Source of the DNA: Wurfbainia villosa
Lineage: Eukaryota > Streptophyta > Magnoliopsida > Zingiberales > Zingiberaceae
Direction of reading: 5' to 3'
Length of the DNA stretch: 64,000 nt
Assembly: GCA_025175895.1 (NCBI GenBank)
Contig: JAKLTH010000283.1
Span: forward strand, 1,612,001-1,676,000
Shown: positions 25,448-37,820 of the stretch, piece by piece
How the letters are laid out: each line of letters starts with the position of its first letter
How positions within the stretch are numbered: position 1 is the stretch's first letter
Notes under the pieces: generated by a model
What the model saw: only the letters and a program-made list of their open reading frames with translations
The model's database searches: none
What the model was told of the DNA's origin: nothing
Made by a program: the position numbers and the translations under genes

Positions 25448-26339
25448 AAGCGTGCCCTAGAAAACTGAGACCATGTTGCAAAATCCCTTCTTTAATTTAC
25501 AAGAAAAAAACAAGTACAATGAATATGTCAGTCATCTTATACATTCCTGGACCAAGAATCCTTTGTTCTAAGAATCGCAGAAAAAAAATGGCTGAACCCT
25601 AAAACCGGCAAGCGTAAACAACTCGAGCATGCGATGACCATTCAACTACGAATGGAATCGAACAATGAGTTGTAAGAAGCGAAAAAGAGAAGAAAAAAAA
25701 CAGCGAAAAACCTGCGAGGATGCAGATTAGGTGACGCAGCGATCAGCGGAAACCTCGACAAGGCGAAAACTGCTCCAGAAATCGGCAGCGAGCCAATTCA
25801 TTTGTGTTTTACAATTCATGAACGCCATAAAAATATCCTCGAATCTCGATGCCCTTGAACCGCCGTTTCAGAACCAAACCGTGAAGTTTTGGGTCATCGG
25901 TCCATTAAACGAACCGGTAGATCAAAGGTTGGGCTTTAATATAATAAACCGGTAGATCAACTCTTGGAATTTTATATTAAATCATACATTAAACCGATTA
26001 AACTAACTAAAAATCATACATGTATATATACAGAGAAAGAAAAAAAAAAATTATAAGGAATATCTGAGCAATTGGCACCAACTAGTCTCCTTGATTGATC
26101 GACCCTGTCCCATGACCTTCAACTAGAGTCTCCACCGATCAATGAGGGTAAATTAGAATGACGCATCATTGGCATATGTATTCCGACTCGGTCTACGAAC
26201 GTAGACCCACTGCATCTGGAAAGAAAAAAGAAAAGAAAGAAAAATATTATACTACACAGCTCTATTGATGTAAGTATGTTCTAAGTATTAATCTTTTAAT
26301 ATTTGAATAATCATTTATAGTTAGACAATATTTGTTATC

Positions 26340-27615
26340 TAACATGAATATTAAGTAATGAATATAAAGAAAGTCCAAGTGTTAAGACTTGATAAAAAAA
26401 ATTTAGGAGTGAAGTCTTGGCAAGAAAAGTCAAAGAATGAGGAATTGACAACATAAGTCCAAGTGTATAGTTTTAGCAACATAAGTCTAATTGAATCTAG
26501 GCAAGGAAGTCCAAGGATGAGATTTTGGCAACATAACATCCAAGTGTATAGTTTTGACGGTGTAAGTCCAAATAAATCTTGGTAAAGGAAGAACCTAAAG
26601 CATGACAAAGTCAAAGGAAGCTTTTGAAGGTGAGCGCAAGGATGAAAGAGTCGTGGACTCGGAGGGATTCTGAATGCGCAAAGTTGAAGGAAGAGCTTGA
26701 AGGCAGTTCGTCTAGGCTTAGGATTATGTTTCAAGTATGAATAGTCATACTTGAGGTGTCCCAATCAACTGATATTTTGAGCAGTCGACTGGCGAGGTAA
26801 AAATAATCGAGCAGATTGTTTAACAACCAACTAGCTCTTTGACCAGTCAACTGATCTCGGGTGCTCGCACTTGGGAGCTCAAGTTGGCTCAGGTAGTTGA
26901 CTGGAGTTATGACTCAGTCTATTAGTCGAGTAGTTGACTATCGCTCAACTATTAAAATTGTGCTATGGCAGTTGACTAGTGTTTTAGACTAGTTGATTGG
27001 CCACTGATAATCGACTACTATGGTTAAGCAGTCAACTGACCTTAAGTGAACATAGCACAAAATGTTTGGTAGTCAACTACTGATATGAGTAGTCGACTGA
27101 TCGGGTGTCTGTTGAATAGTGACGATCGCAATCAAACCTCGTCAGAAGTCGTTGGATTCAATCAATAGTAGTACCAATCGACTGCTGGTATGCAGCAGTC
27201 GACTGGTGAAGGTCTTAATGAATAGAAACGGGCAGAAGTCCGAAAGTCCATAAAAGGGGAGACTTGGGGGGCTTGAAGAGAGTGTGCTAACACAGTGGTT
27301 GCAATCTCTTTGTCTTCTACCCTTTTAATCTCTTCTTTCTAAGCTCATTTTCATCATCTGGTAAGAAGAAGAGAGTGTTTTGCAAAGAAGATTTCTCCAC
27401 TGCTCATCCAAAGGAGGATTTTAGTGAAGGCTTGCAAGAGGTGATACACCTTAAGAATTGTCGTAGAGTATGAGTGGATCTCTGAACCACATTAAATATT
27501 GTGTTAGCGATTGTTTCCATTGATTTTCATTATTAACTTTCAATTGTTTTCGCTAATAATTTCTTTAAGATTCAAAAGAAAGACTATTCACCCCCCTCTA
27601 GCTATCATAAGATCC
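26340..27615 (+). mobile_element. Probable solo LTR (Copia-like)
   Basis: Repeats of AAGTCCAAGTGTATAG and of AGTCGACTG/CAGTTGACT occur through 26340-27230. A TTCACCCCCCTCTAGC box and CCCCAACA end follow at 27586-27615, the usual 3' end of plant Copia LTRs. No TGGTATCAGAGC-type primer site follows. The 5' border is uncertain. Confidence 0.5.
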
Positions 27616-27630
27616 CCAACAAACTTATCT

Positions 27631-27746
27631 GTGACCACCCATGAACAACTCTATTATCCACCGTCTGATCAGGTGTACACTATAGAGTAATCCTTGAACC
27701 CTAGGAGATCGAACGGTGGATAATAAAAGTGCTCACATATGAGTTG
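27631..27746. mobile_element. Palindromic MITE, copy A
   Basis: Arms pair across the element (CTATTATCCACCGT near 27650-27665 with ACGGTGGATAAT near 27713-27724). The loop contains TCCTTGAACCCTAGGA. Same family as 27797-27891 and 28367-28482. Confidence 0.75.
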
Positions 27747-27796
27747 TGTAGCATAATATTTCTATATATATAGAGAGAGAGGAATAATCTCATATA

Positions 27797-27891
27797 CAAC
27801 TCATCCGTGAACACCTCTATTATCCATCGTCAGATCGAGTGAGCACTGTAGTTAAATCTTTGAATCCTAAAGAATCGGACGGTGGATAATA
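27797..27891. mobile_element. Palindromic MITE, copy B (3' truncated)
   Basis: Left arm CAACTCATCCGTGAACACC and TATTATCCATCG; right arm GGACGGTGGATAATAG is cut off at a (TA)n tract. The loop (TTTGAATCCTAAAGA) has the same orientation as copy A. Confidence 0.75.
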
Positions 27892-27899
27892 GATATATA

Positions 27900-28110
27900 T
27901 ATATTATGAACACTGTTCACGAACATTATTTATGAACATTGTTCGCGAACATTAACAAGTCGAACACATATATGTTCAAATTTGTTTATTTAATTTATCA
28001 TATTATTCAAGCTGATTTATTAATCGACTTTGATGCATATTGAACGAACGTAAACGAGCACTTATCGAGTCGAACACCAAACTTGTTGACAAACGCTTGG
28101 TTTGTTTACA
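27900..28110. repeat. GAACATT/TTCGTGAAC dispersed repeat
   Basis: Words GTTCGCGAACATTA, GAACGAACGTAAACGAGC and GGTTTGTTTACA. The same family occurs at 42900-43170 and in reverse at about 54340-54830. Unclassified. Confidence 0.6.
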
Positions 28111-28366
28111 ACTCTACCGATTAGATCGCAGTCAGATTCTGATCGGAATCCGATCGTCTGCCAATGAATTTGGCTCGGGCGAGAGGAGTCGTGATGAAGG
28201 ATCACTGTGCATTTTCCATTTACTATGCAATAATGATCGATTGGACGGTGGAGAACGAATCGCGTACGAGTCATGCGCAGATTCGTTACGTAGGATATCA
28301 AAACTACAATGAAAATTACTGTGCATGCCTTGATTAACGTGCACCACTACATGGTCATGCAATACC

Positions 28367-28482
28367 CAACTCATCCGTGAGCACCTCCATTATCCATCAT
28401 CCGATCTCCTATGGTTCAAAGATTGTACTATAATGCTCACCCGATCGGACGATGGATAATGGATGTACTCACGGGTGAGTTG
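28367..28482. mobile_element. Palindromic MITE, copy C (complete)
   Basis: Forty-base arms pair with about four mismatches (CAACTCATCCGTGAG at 28367 against CTCACGGGTGAGTTG ending 28482). The loop (TCCTATGGTTCAAAGATTG) is inverted relative to copies A and B, so either the loop or the whole unit flipped. Confidence 0.82.
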
Positions 28483-29119
28483 TATAGGACATCATATTAT
28501 TTTAAATATCATTTTCATATTATTCTAAAAAATAAATATTAGTAAAATTAAAAATATTTGATAATTTATTGGAACCGACGTTTAGGTATGTTTGGTGAGG
28601 GGTAATCAATCTTATAATGTAATCATACAAGATGGATTAACTTGTTTGGTTCAATTTTAAAATTATAATGTAATGTAATCTGTATTACAAAAAATAATAA
28701 CGATTTGTAATATGAATTATAAACTTAAAACTGTATAATCTGATTACATTACAAATCCAATAATATTTAATTATGGAAAATATACCCTTCTCTTTATTTT
28801 ACCCACCCTATACCCATGCACGTCGTAGCCCTCACCGCTCGCATAGCCTTCTCCTCATCGCCTCCATCAGCACGCCTCACACAACCCTCACCACTTGTAC
28901 AGCCTTTCCTTGTCATCGTATTTTTCCAGAACGAAGCGAGGATGCCAACGGAGGAGACAAGGTTTCTTCTTCTCTCCTCTTGTTCTATTTTCTTTGTTTT
29001 CCTAGTAGTTGCCCTAATTTCCTTCTACTCTTCCTTCCAACGAACCGCTCGCAACCTTCTCTTCTAATGTGTTTGCTACTAATATGCTTGCTGCTTGTTC
29101 CCAAAATATGCAAATTACA

Positions 29120-29740
29120 TGTGTGTTGTCTAGATGGGAAGGTTCAACAGAAGATAGTAGAGTACTACGAGCTGCAATTACTAGGAAAAAATGACTAAAA
29201 GTCCAAATGGTGTGCTAATCAATTTTTCAAAACATCCTTAAATACCTTACTGTTTTGAGTTTGTGATATATTTTAATACATTTATTCAATTTATAGAGTA
29301 CTATTACCTTGTCGACGTTGGTTACACAAACAGTGAAAGCTTTTTAGCACCATATAGGGTTAAAGTTACCATTTAAATGAATGGAAAGAAGGGTGAGTAT
29401 CTAGAAGTCTTCAAGAATTTTTCAATATGAAGCATTTGACTACTAGAAATGCGATAGAGAGATATTTTAGCCTACTTAAAATACATTGGGTAATACTTAG
29501 AAGTCCAGATTATTATTTGATCCGAACTCAAAATCGAATTATTTTAGCATATTGACTTTTCCACAATTTTATAAGGAGACAAATGTTTGGGGATCTTACA
29601 GAAAGAAGGTTGGAGAGAAGATTAGATAGTGAACAATATGAAGTTGCTGAAATATCTAAAAACATGGTGGGAACCAATGAGACTTCGAGTGAATTTAGCA
29701 ATTGGCGAGATAATTTGGCCAATGACATTTAATGAATGAA
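29120..29740 (+). pseudogene. Harbinger transposase relic
   Basis: In broken frames it reads YVLSRWEGSTEDSRVLRAAI, then VDVGYTNSESFLAPYR, followed by remnants of the NxxHA-NVIER and SNWRDNLANDM blocks. These match the C-terminal half of HARBI1/PIF transposases. Many stops and frameshifts; no working protein is possible. Confidence 0.85.
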
Positions 29741-30419
29741 ATAGATCTAGATGAGATCAGTTTTATAATTCTTATTGAATTGTTAGATTTTGATAAATGG
29801 ACAAAGACTATCGTCTTTATTCTATTTTTTTTTTAATTTACATGTGACATGCTGTTTTTTAATTTTTTGTTTTAGCTTATTGTAATTATGTTGAATTGCA
29901 ATGTTTTTTGTTTGGATTGAAAATTTTGTGGAATTTAATCTATTTGATCATCAAATATTGGGGTTGTTTTTGCTTTCAATTGCAATTCCAAATACAATAT
30001 GTTAACAGATTAGCTTGCTTGTTTTTGGCAAGTGCGGCGATTACTTGTTATTGTCATCTTACAATCACATTCTGTTCAACTATTGAAAACATACCGTCTA
30101 GCCTGCCTTTCTACTGCATTAGCTCTGGATTGAACAATATATTCTCCGTGATTTATCTCCTTCATGTTGACTGTGGAGCTGACTAACAAGGCACTGAAGA
30201 CGAACGAATCACCTTTTACACTAGTTGAAAACATACCGTCTTAAGTATTTCAATTGGAAAAATATGATTTCAAATGAGAGATTGATCACATGCAGCCTAT
30301 CTACTTAAACATGGGATTTTTGACTTTTAGTTATTTCTGTAACTTATGCTATCTTCGGTAACTTTTGGCCTTTGGTTATTTCTCTTTATTCAAGCTGTTA
30401 AATTGTTGTGCTATAGGTG

Positions 30420-32130
30420 AACATGACTTCTAAACCTTTAGAAGAATCTTGCAACTCAAGAAGATTGTGAAAAAACGAACATCAATGGTCTACTAAAGAA
30501 AATGTTGCACTTATCGAAGCATTGATGCAATTAAACAATGTCAAAGAGCTTAAAACAAGATTAAGAAAGGTTTTAGGCCAAGACATAGACAAAAACTACA
30601 ACAAATGATTGAGGTCAGCTTGCCGTGATATGGAATTAAGGCAAAACCACACTTTGAATCAAGGTTGAGAACTTTCTAAAAGCTCCACAATGTTGTGCAT
30701 GACATGTTATGGAATTGGTAGTAGCGATTTTGGTTGAGACATGGAAAAAAATATGTACGACTAAGAACGATGTATGGGTTGAATATCTTAAGGTAATTTT
30801 GTTATTATTAAAATGTTTTATTTTTTTCTTTTGTTTAGTTGGTAATATGATTTTTTTGTTATAAACTCATGGAGATGCAAAACAATTTAGATACAAGTCA
30901 TCATCTTACTATGAAAAACTTTCTATCATCTTTGGTGGAGACTGTGCATTTGGGAAAGATGCTCAAGTTCTTGCTGATATTGTGGAAGAATTAAACAAAG
31001 TTACAGATAAAATGATGATAGAAGTATATGTGTTAATGGGGATTCAGTTTCATATGACTAAGATTTCATGTTTGGATAAAAAAAAAAAGAGTTCTAAGCC
31101 AAAAAGGAGAAAGGGCAACTACACTAAAGATTTGTCTTGAGTGATTAGAGATACGACAACTATTCTTGGGGAAGAACTTAATAAGGCAAGTAACTGATTA
31201 AGTAAAGCATTGGAATATGATGAATGCACTGAAAAAAAATAATGAAAGTCAATGAGATTTTGTTGAGATTATTAGGAATACAATTAAAATCTCACTTCGG
31301 TAAGATATGGAAAAGATTATGTACTTATAAGATGAAAAAATATTTCCATTGGTGTGAGATCTTTTGGGTAAAACTCAAAAATAAAACCATAAGGGCTTAG
31401 ATCCAAAGTTGACAATATCATATCATTGTGGAGATATATGAATCTTATTTGCACTAACAATTGGTTGCAGAGTCATGGTACATATCAAGATATGCACATC
31501 GAACGAAGGAAGTGTAGCTCCCATATTCGGATCAAGAGAACCAGACACCAGATAGGAAGTCTAGTTGGATTAGAAGAATTGGACAACTGACAAGAAATCC
31601 AGTTGGATTAGGAGGACCAGATAGTTGACAGGAAGACCTAGTGGGTTTAGGATCAGACATCAAACAGAGGAAGTCCTTTGATGATGGATAGGCTTAAAGG
31701 GAGGCCCAAGGTGGTATTCCGTTTGAGAGAGGGGGGATTATTGAGAGTATTAGGAATACAATCAAAGTTTCACATTAGTAAGACATGAAAAAAATCTTGT
31801 GCTTATCAGATGAAAAAATATCTCCATTTGTATGAGACCTTTTCGGTACAATTCAAAAATAAAATCATGAGAGTTTAGACCCAAAGTGAACAATATAATA
31901 CTATTATGGATATATATGAATCTTATTTGCACTAACTGTTTTAACAAAGTTACATGACCTTAGCATATTGGAGCAACACAAAACAACAAGAAAAATTGAT
32001 TATGATTGTGAAACTACGAATATTTTCTTTACTATACCGGATGATGAGAAAGAAGTTTGGATAAAAGCATCATTGAGCGAAGAGATTTCAGGGGTAGCTC
32101 TCGTAGGTTTTGTGGACATTTCTTTGGACA
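30420..32130 (+). pseudogene. Harbinger Myb/SANT-like accessory protein relic
   Basis: Pieces WSTKENVALIEALMQLNNV (about 30490), then AKQFRYKSSSYYEKLSIIFG (about 30880), FGKDAQVLADIVEEL and, after the inserted TRIM, a LTKLHDL...DDEKEVWIKASLSEE end at 31940-32100. This is the layout of ORF2 (Myb_DNA-bind_3 type) in plant PIF/Harbinger elements, which helps the transposase bind its ends. It is interrupted by stops and by the TRIM. Confidence 0.8.
31261..31937 (+). mobile_element. TRIM retrotransposon, copy 1 (complete)
   Basis: Two 199-bp LTRs (31261-31459 and 31739-31937) enclose only about 280 bp. The first starts TGTTGAGATTATTAGG and ends GCACTAACA. Directly after it a primer-binding-like TTGGTTGCAGAGTCATGG resembles the initiator-Met-tRNA site. 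A purine tract GAGAGAGGGGGGA precedes the second LTR. Flanks GATTT and GTTTT may be the 5-bp duplication. It has no ORF and sits inside the Harbinger accessory gene. Confidence 0.88.
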
Positions 32131-32869
32131 AGTTAAACTTATAATTTCTTTGACAAGCTAAATTTATAGGTTAAACTTTGTTTTGTATGCAACCTTATCT
32201 CAAATTTATGCATCAAGTTCCTTGAATCTTCTACCACTCATTTGATACGGGTTAATTTTGTTCGGTTCGGTAAATTTTGATTTGATTTAGTTTAGTCTGA
32301 TTTAATTGAGAGGAAGACCAATATTACTTAAATTTAAATATAAAGATATTGTTGTCATTTTATAATAATATGAATTACATTCCTTAAAAAAAATAATGAA
32401 CATTAAATAAAAGAATATAATTATTTTTTTAATCAAAGATTACATACATCTCTTTGACCAAACATACATTACAAACTTAGTCTTAAATTAGTAAAACATG
32501 CGTGCATGAAATCACAATTAAATTGACTGTGAAATCATGATTAAACGGGCACAAAATTATAATTATACTAGTGATGACATAGCTAAACCCTAATCAGGGT
32601 TAATAGTTAAATCCTAAATCCTAAATCACAATAGCTCAATCAGTTCAAGTGAGTCCCATTTAGGAAATCGTGTGATTTGGTCATTTAAAGTGAGGGGTAC
32701 TGATCTAGATACCTAGGAATTGATATCAAAATTAATATTTTTTATTTGTAAATATAAAATAAAAAATAATGTTTTTAAAACATGTTTTATTGAACACTAT
32801 TTAAAAGTATTTCTTATTTATAATAATATTATTATTTTATTAAAATATTAGCCTGAACATGGCTTGTGG

Positions 32870-33130
32870 GCCATGTTGCGGGCCAAATGCATGACCCAAT
32901 TCTATCTTTTTATAAAAGGTTGAAATTGTCAACCTAATTGTCTCTCACCTCGGGGTCACAAGTATAAAAGGGAATAAATCACGAGTTGTCATTGACTGAC
33001 AAATATAGTGGAAGACGTGGATCGATGCGGACATTAAATAGTCCGCTGATCCAATTCCATTTTAAGCTTGAGGAATGGTGAGTGATGGACTGATTAAATG
33101 GATCAATGCGACAATAAAAAAATAAAAAAT
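32870..33130. repeat. SINE-related fragment (family S1)
   Basis: TTGAAATTGTCAACCTAATTG, TCTCACCTCGGGGTCACAAG and GGGAATAAATCACGAG match the conserved end of the tRNA-derived family described at 36371-36592; closest to the copy at 55205-55440. The other half is rearranged. Confidence 0.55.
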
Positions 33131-33179
33131 AAAACAACTACATCATTACGATCCCAATCATGATGCATTTGTAGGATTT

Positions 33180-34060
33180 TTCTTCAAATTGGATGACAAA
33201 TCAAGGATGTTACAGCTGCTGAGGCTACCCATCAAGCATTTCCTGATTTATCCTAGTGGTCGATGGATACTTATTGCCTAGTTAAAGATCCATAGGGCAG
33301 GGTCGATCTTCCTCGGGATTAGTCAGATCGAAAACTTGGATACCTGATACTGGTAAAAAAAAGTAGAATAACTACACTCCCAGGGGCATGATGCAATAGT
33401 AAAACGGAACAACATCTCATAGACTAGCACGATTCGATCATCTGTGAGGACAAGTTCGACTCAAAATTTCAAAAAAACTTGGATAAACAACCCTAAGCCA
33501 GGTGTGAGTCGAGAGTTTATCTTCTCAAATGGAGTACACATTCTCTGTCGAACTTGCCTAACTTATAGGGACAATACGACCGTATTGACAGACTTAGCTG
33601 CTGAGCCATGAGCACTTCCTCGATAGTTTTTAGTGGTCGATGGAGCAATCACACCAAGGGATTTCTTAGCATCTCGTCAGAGATTCATGGGGCTGAATCG
33701 TCTATCCCAGAATTAGTCAGGTTGAAGGCCTAAATATCTAGTGCTAGTAAAAAAAAAATAGAACAACTGCTTCCAAGGCTACGGTACAACGGTAGGACAT
33801 CAAATACTTTCTGTTGGATCCTAGTGACCGGTGAAAACTTTTGTAGGGTAAGGCTAATCATCCTCAGGATTAATCGAGTCTAATATTTGGATATATGATG
33901 CTAGTAAAAAAAAATAGAACAATGACTCTCTGAAATACGATGTAGGATTAAGATGCTTATGTAGTCTCTTAAGTATTTATAATTTGATTCTCAAATGAGA
34001 TATATTATAAAAATCTGAATGTGAAATTTTAATACGATCGAATCAATCATTTTCAGAAGT
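33180..34060 (+). repeat. Cluster of a second SINE-like family (S2)
   Basis: Three units end in the same block: GGTCGAT(C/G)..., TCCTCGGGATTAGTCAG, then GGATACCTGATACTGGTAAAA (near 33360, 33745, 33905). The middle unit (33383-33745) has tRNA-like boxes ATGATGCAATAGTAAAAC and GAGGACAAGTTCGACTC. A longer relative lies at 52045-52400 and a tail fragment at 50930-51090. The spacing suggests stepwise insertion or duplication. Confidence 0.6.
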
Positions 34061-34539
34061 GATGGGTTCGAAAAATTAAATATCCAATGCCAATAAAAAA
34101 AGCAACAACTCAAGGAGGATAGGAAATTCAAATCTATGAGTTACTAATGCCTCATAGTTGTGTCGGCCATGTCTCTTATGTTTCACTCCGAGATTGAAGT
34201 ATTGAATGTTGAGCCACTACCATGTCACTTTTGGTTGTCAACCTCGACTAATCGAGACGACAACTTAACTTATCGTAGCGATCGACTTTCGATGGAAACA
34301 CACTATTAGTTGTGTATCATCATTGTACTTGTAGTAAGCCTCTGAGTCGGGTGTCGATATGTTGCTAATGTTCAAGTGATGGTTCAACCGACTATAAACC
34401 ATTTTCAGCTATTTGATTGAATTTTCAAAAATCTATATAGCATGTAGCATATGTTCAACAACTACACCATCGAAGACACTAAGAAACATTTGTTGTTGCA
34501 TTATACTAATGTGATCCTCTACCATGTATTCGATAAGAT

Positions 34540-34645
34540 CTACCGTGATTTACCCCCCTTACGATAGTCCGGGGGCGGACTGGTAGGAGCCGCTAGATTG
34601 ACGAATTCCAATTTTTACATCAGATAAGGTCGAAGACACGAGAGT
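34540..34645 (+). repeat. S1 SINE fragment in opposite orientation
   Basis: GTGATTTACCCCCCTT, GACTGGTAGGAGCCGCTAG and ATTGACG are the reverse complement of the conserved S1 end (CTAGCGGCTCCCACCAGTCC and GGAGGTAAATCACGG). Only the end distal to the tRNA-like head is left. Confidence 0.6.
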
Positions 34646-34689
34646 GAGTTTCTTTAATCTTCGATTCGATCTATGTTCCATGCTGAAAG

Positions 34690-36360
34690 CTAGCGAATTT
34701 TCTATTTAAAATAGAAAAATAATTATTCACTCTTTTCCTTTAGCTTTTCTTTTGTATCGAAAACATGCTATAATGGAGAAAGCACCTTCAAAGATAATGG
34801 CGTCGATGGTGTTGATGCAAATGGCTAACGAAGTTCATGTGTGAAAGCAATTTGGTACTCACATCACAATCACAATTCACATCAAGTTCATGTAAATTTG
34901 ACTACGATTCAAAATCGATAGGTCGGTGATTCGTAAAAGATCGATCCTTAATCTTAATTATTTTAAGACGATTATAATTCACGATTTGGAACTACCAATT
35001 TATGGTTCGATTTACAGACCAAAATTATTACTATTTTATTTAAAAATTAAATAAATAATAATAATAAACTTATACTTATTTAAATTGTTTACGTATCCCC
35101 CTAAGATATATGATAATTAAAGCTCACTTAGTTCGCTTATATTTTTTATCTTTATCTTAGTAAGTGATGTTGTTACTCATGTAGTTACATTTGGTATATA
35201 AATTTTCTATTATTATTGTCCAATTATAAAATAATGCTTATACTTTAAAAGAATTAGAAAATAAAGCATATCATCGTTTACCCAATATATTATCTTCGGA
35301 ATCAAATATTTTTTCTATGACAATGATTGATACTAAACAAGACATAGTTTATCTTGTGACGATGGAGAGGCTGTGAAAATTTTGAGTCTTGTGACCACCA
35401 TTATAAAATATCGAAATTCATTTCGTTATTCTATCACTAAAATCAAAAGAAGTAATAATAATTCTCAAATTCCTATCAAAAACTTGAGAATCCTTGTGAT
35501 GTTTCATCTATTCTTTTAATAAGTTGTATTTTTGTAAGTTTTAAACTTCTATTGTTAATATTTTGAATTTTTGATATATTACTTTATAATTCATATTTTA
35601 AACTATATTTTTTTTATAAATTTCATATAAATTATTTCTAGTATTTTGTATTTAGTAGCGGGATTAAGAAAAAAATAATATTTTATTGAAATTAAAACAT
35701 CATAATACATAAAATAATACACGAGATAAAAAATTAACCATTAATATATTTATTTAAAATCAAAGTTATATTATAAAAATCATTATTATTAAATGAGAAG
35801 TAGGATAATTGACATCAAAAAGTTATTGAGTTGCATCATTAAATACTTTTAAAATTTACAAATATTACTATATATTAATGTGAAAATAAATATATATTAT
35901 AATTATTATTAATTTGAGTAAAATATATATATAATAATTCTCTATATTGAAATGACTCTTATAGTAATTGATATACATTAAATTCCAGTATTGGTACATC
36001 ACGTGGAATTTTTTAAAACTCTATTCTATTAATTTTATAAAATTTATCTCATTATTTTATTGTATTATAATGTAATCATAAATAAGAAATAATAATTTTA
36101 ATTAGTTTAATTTAATTTTCTAAAAATTTTAATCTATCTTGATCCCATAAATTTAAAATACAACATTACGCATCAGCGAATATAAAAAAAATACACCACT
36201 AATAATAGATTAACAAATTAATTTAAATTCATCGATATTTCAATATTAGAACTAATATTATCAAATAAAATTAAAAATATTTTATTAGTTAATCTATATT
36301 CTTCTAAAATTAAAAGTAATAAAAAATAGTGTGTGATTTATCAAAAACTTCATATGTTGA
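34690..36360. other. AT-rich desert
   Basis: 1.7 kb of very AT-rich sequence without ORFs or recognised element ends, except the repeat piece at about 34890-35110 related to 10860-11050. Confidence 0.5.
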
Positions 36361-36370
36361 TTGATATTTT

Positions 36371-36592
36371 TCACAAAGGTTGAAACCGCCAACCTAGCGA
36401 CCCCCACCGACCGGCCCCTCGGCCATTATGAGGGAGGTAAATCACAGATGAGTCTTTGGCCCTTGACTCGATGGTAAGCACAAGGAAGGGTATTTCATCC
36501 CAGGGGGAATTTTAGACCCCTCGTTTGGTTTCGAACTCGGACATCCTCGCAAGCGTCACCTTGTGCTTACCATCAAGTCATCCCCGGGGGAC
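36371..36592 (-). mobile_element. tRNA-derived SINE family S1, copy A
   Basis: On the minus strand the head reads GGGGATGACTTGATGGTAAG (A-box like) and GAGTTCGAAACC (B-box like). The body ends near CGCTAGGTTGGCGGTTTC. A second stretch, TGACTCGATGGTAAGCACAA on the plus strand at 36464-36485, pairs with the A-box region at 36559-36580, 21 of 22 bases. The element can therefore fold back on itself. Confidence 0.8.
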
Positions 36593-37034
36593 ATGTTGAT
36601 CGATATTTTTGAATTGTATATGAGTTGTCGATCTAATGACAAGTCGTACTAGCTCGGAATGAATTTACAAACGATCACTTCGAATTCTTCAATTTAATTG
36701 TTTTTCCTTTATTACTAATTTTTTAATTATACGAGTAAGTATAGTTTGCGAAATACATTTACCAAATGGGTTAAATAAATCTTGATAAAAATTTTTATGA
36801 ACCTTAGAAGTTTCAGTACTTCCCTATATATCGGTTATTAAAAATTACTCTAATTCATTATCGGTAAATTGAACATTCTTGAACTCCGAATTGACATTCG
36901 AAATGATTATTTTCTTGCTCTTTCAAGAATGCATTATATTAGAATTGAAAAATCGAAGTTGAAAACAATTGAAAGTTCAAAATTAAAAGAGAAGAATAGA
37001 GAATATAATATGAAAATGATGAATTGAACATCTC

Positions 37035-37272
37035 TGCAAAGTTGGAAATCTGTCCAACTAGCAGTCCCTTGCCACCCGTACCAAGGCACTGGTGAGAGGG
37101 AGGGTAAATCATGGGGGGAGGAGATAAAATCCCTTGATACGATGGCAAGACTGCCAAGATAGGAAGGGATCCATTTGAAATCAGGGGATTTTAGACCCCT
37201 CATCCGGCATCGAATCCTATCCATTCTGCAAGTAACATCCTGTCTTACCATCGCATCGTCCCCGTAGGGACT
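37035..37272 (-). mobile_element. SINE family S1, copy B with target duplication
   Basis: Exact ends are given by the 14-bp duplication GAATTGAACATCTC (37021-37034 and 37273-37286), a LINE-type insertion signature. It has the GAGGGTAAATCATGG core. Foldback arms ACGATGGCAAGAC and GTCTTACCATCG match in most positions, although their sequence differs from copy A. Confidence 0.9.
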
Positions 37273-37599
37273 GAATTGAACATCTCATATGTAGAGTTTG
37301 GAGCATAACGATCACTAAATCGTATTCATTAAATGAGATTAATAAATTATTTTGACCAGTTGAAAAATTAATTTACTAGAATTTGATTTGATTGGATTGG
37401 ATCAGTCCCTTTGATGACTAAAGTCACATTCAAATAAATTATAAAAGTTATAATTTATCAAAATTATACTAAAAAATAAAAATATTGGATTAATATTGAC
37501 ATATATATTGTACAAGACAGTGAAGATAAATAATTATCAAATTTTTATTCAGATTTAAAAAAACTTATAGGAAAGCTTCTATTATATAGAGATTACTAT

Positions 37600-37820
37600 G
37601 AGAACTGAATCCTAGCTAAAAGAATAGCAAAGAAAACAAAAATTTTCTAGAAAATGATTTTTCCATATTTTTAATTGTTTCAGAAAATGTCCTTTCATTT
37701 TTTAGAAAACAAAAATGGAAACTTAAACCAAATAACATTTTTTCGATTTTTTTTCTTCATTTTTTCAAAAAATAAAAATAAAAAATGTCACATTTTCTAA
37801 GAACCAAATGCAGTTTTGAA
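37600..37820. repeat. AAAATG-rich inverted repeat
   Basis: GAAAACAAAAATTTTCTAGA, AATGTCCTTTCATTTTTTAG and CACATTTTCTAAGAACCAAA form an imperfect palindrome. A relative lies at about 48270-48430. Probably a small non-autonomous DNA element. Confidence 0.4.

Larger units (their letters stand above)
28585..32468 (+). mobile_element. PIF/Harbinger DNA transposon, decayed, about 3.9 kb
   Basis: Terminal inverted repeats GGTATGTTTGG (28585) and CCAAACATACA (to 32468) are flanked by TTA on both sides (28582-28584, 32469-32471), the family's typical target duplication. Inside are relics of both Harbinger genes: a DDE transposase and a Myb/SANT-like protein, both on the plus strand. A TRIM is nested at 31261-31937. 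Subterminal words (GGGGTAATCAATCTTATAATG) are shared with the MITEs at 48668-49140 and 51438-51895. Confidence 0.88.

Noticed and set aside
28773..29198. Open frames of 83-141 residues
   Set aside because: Low-complexity Ser/His-rich translation inside the Harbinger element; the last part only overlaps transposase relics in another frame.
36371..36592. CRISPR-like or hairpin terminator reading of the paired GATGGTAAGCACAAGG arms
   Set aside because: The context is plant nuclear DNA; the pair belongs to a dispersed SINE-like repeat with target duplications.
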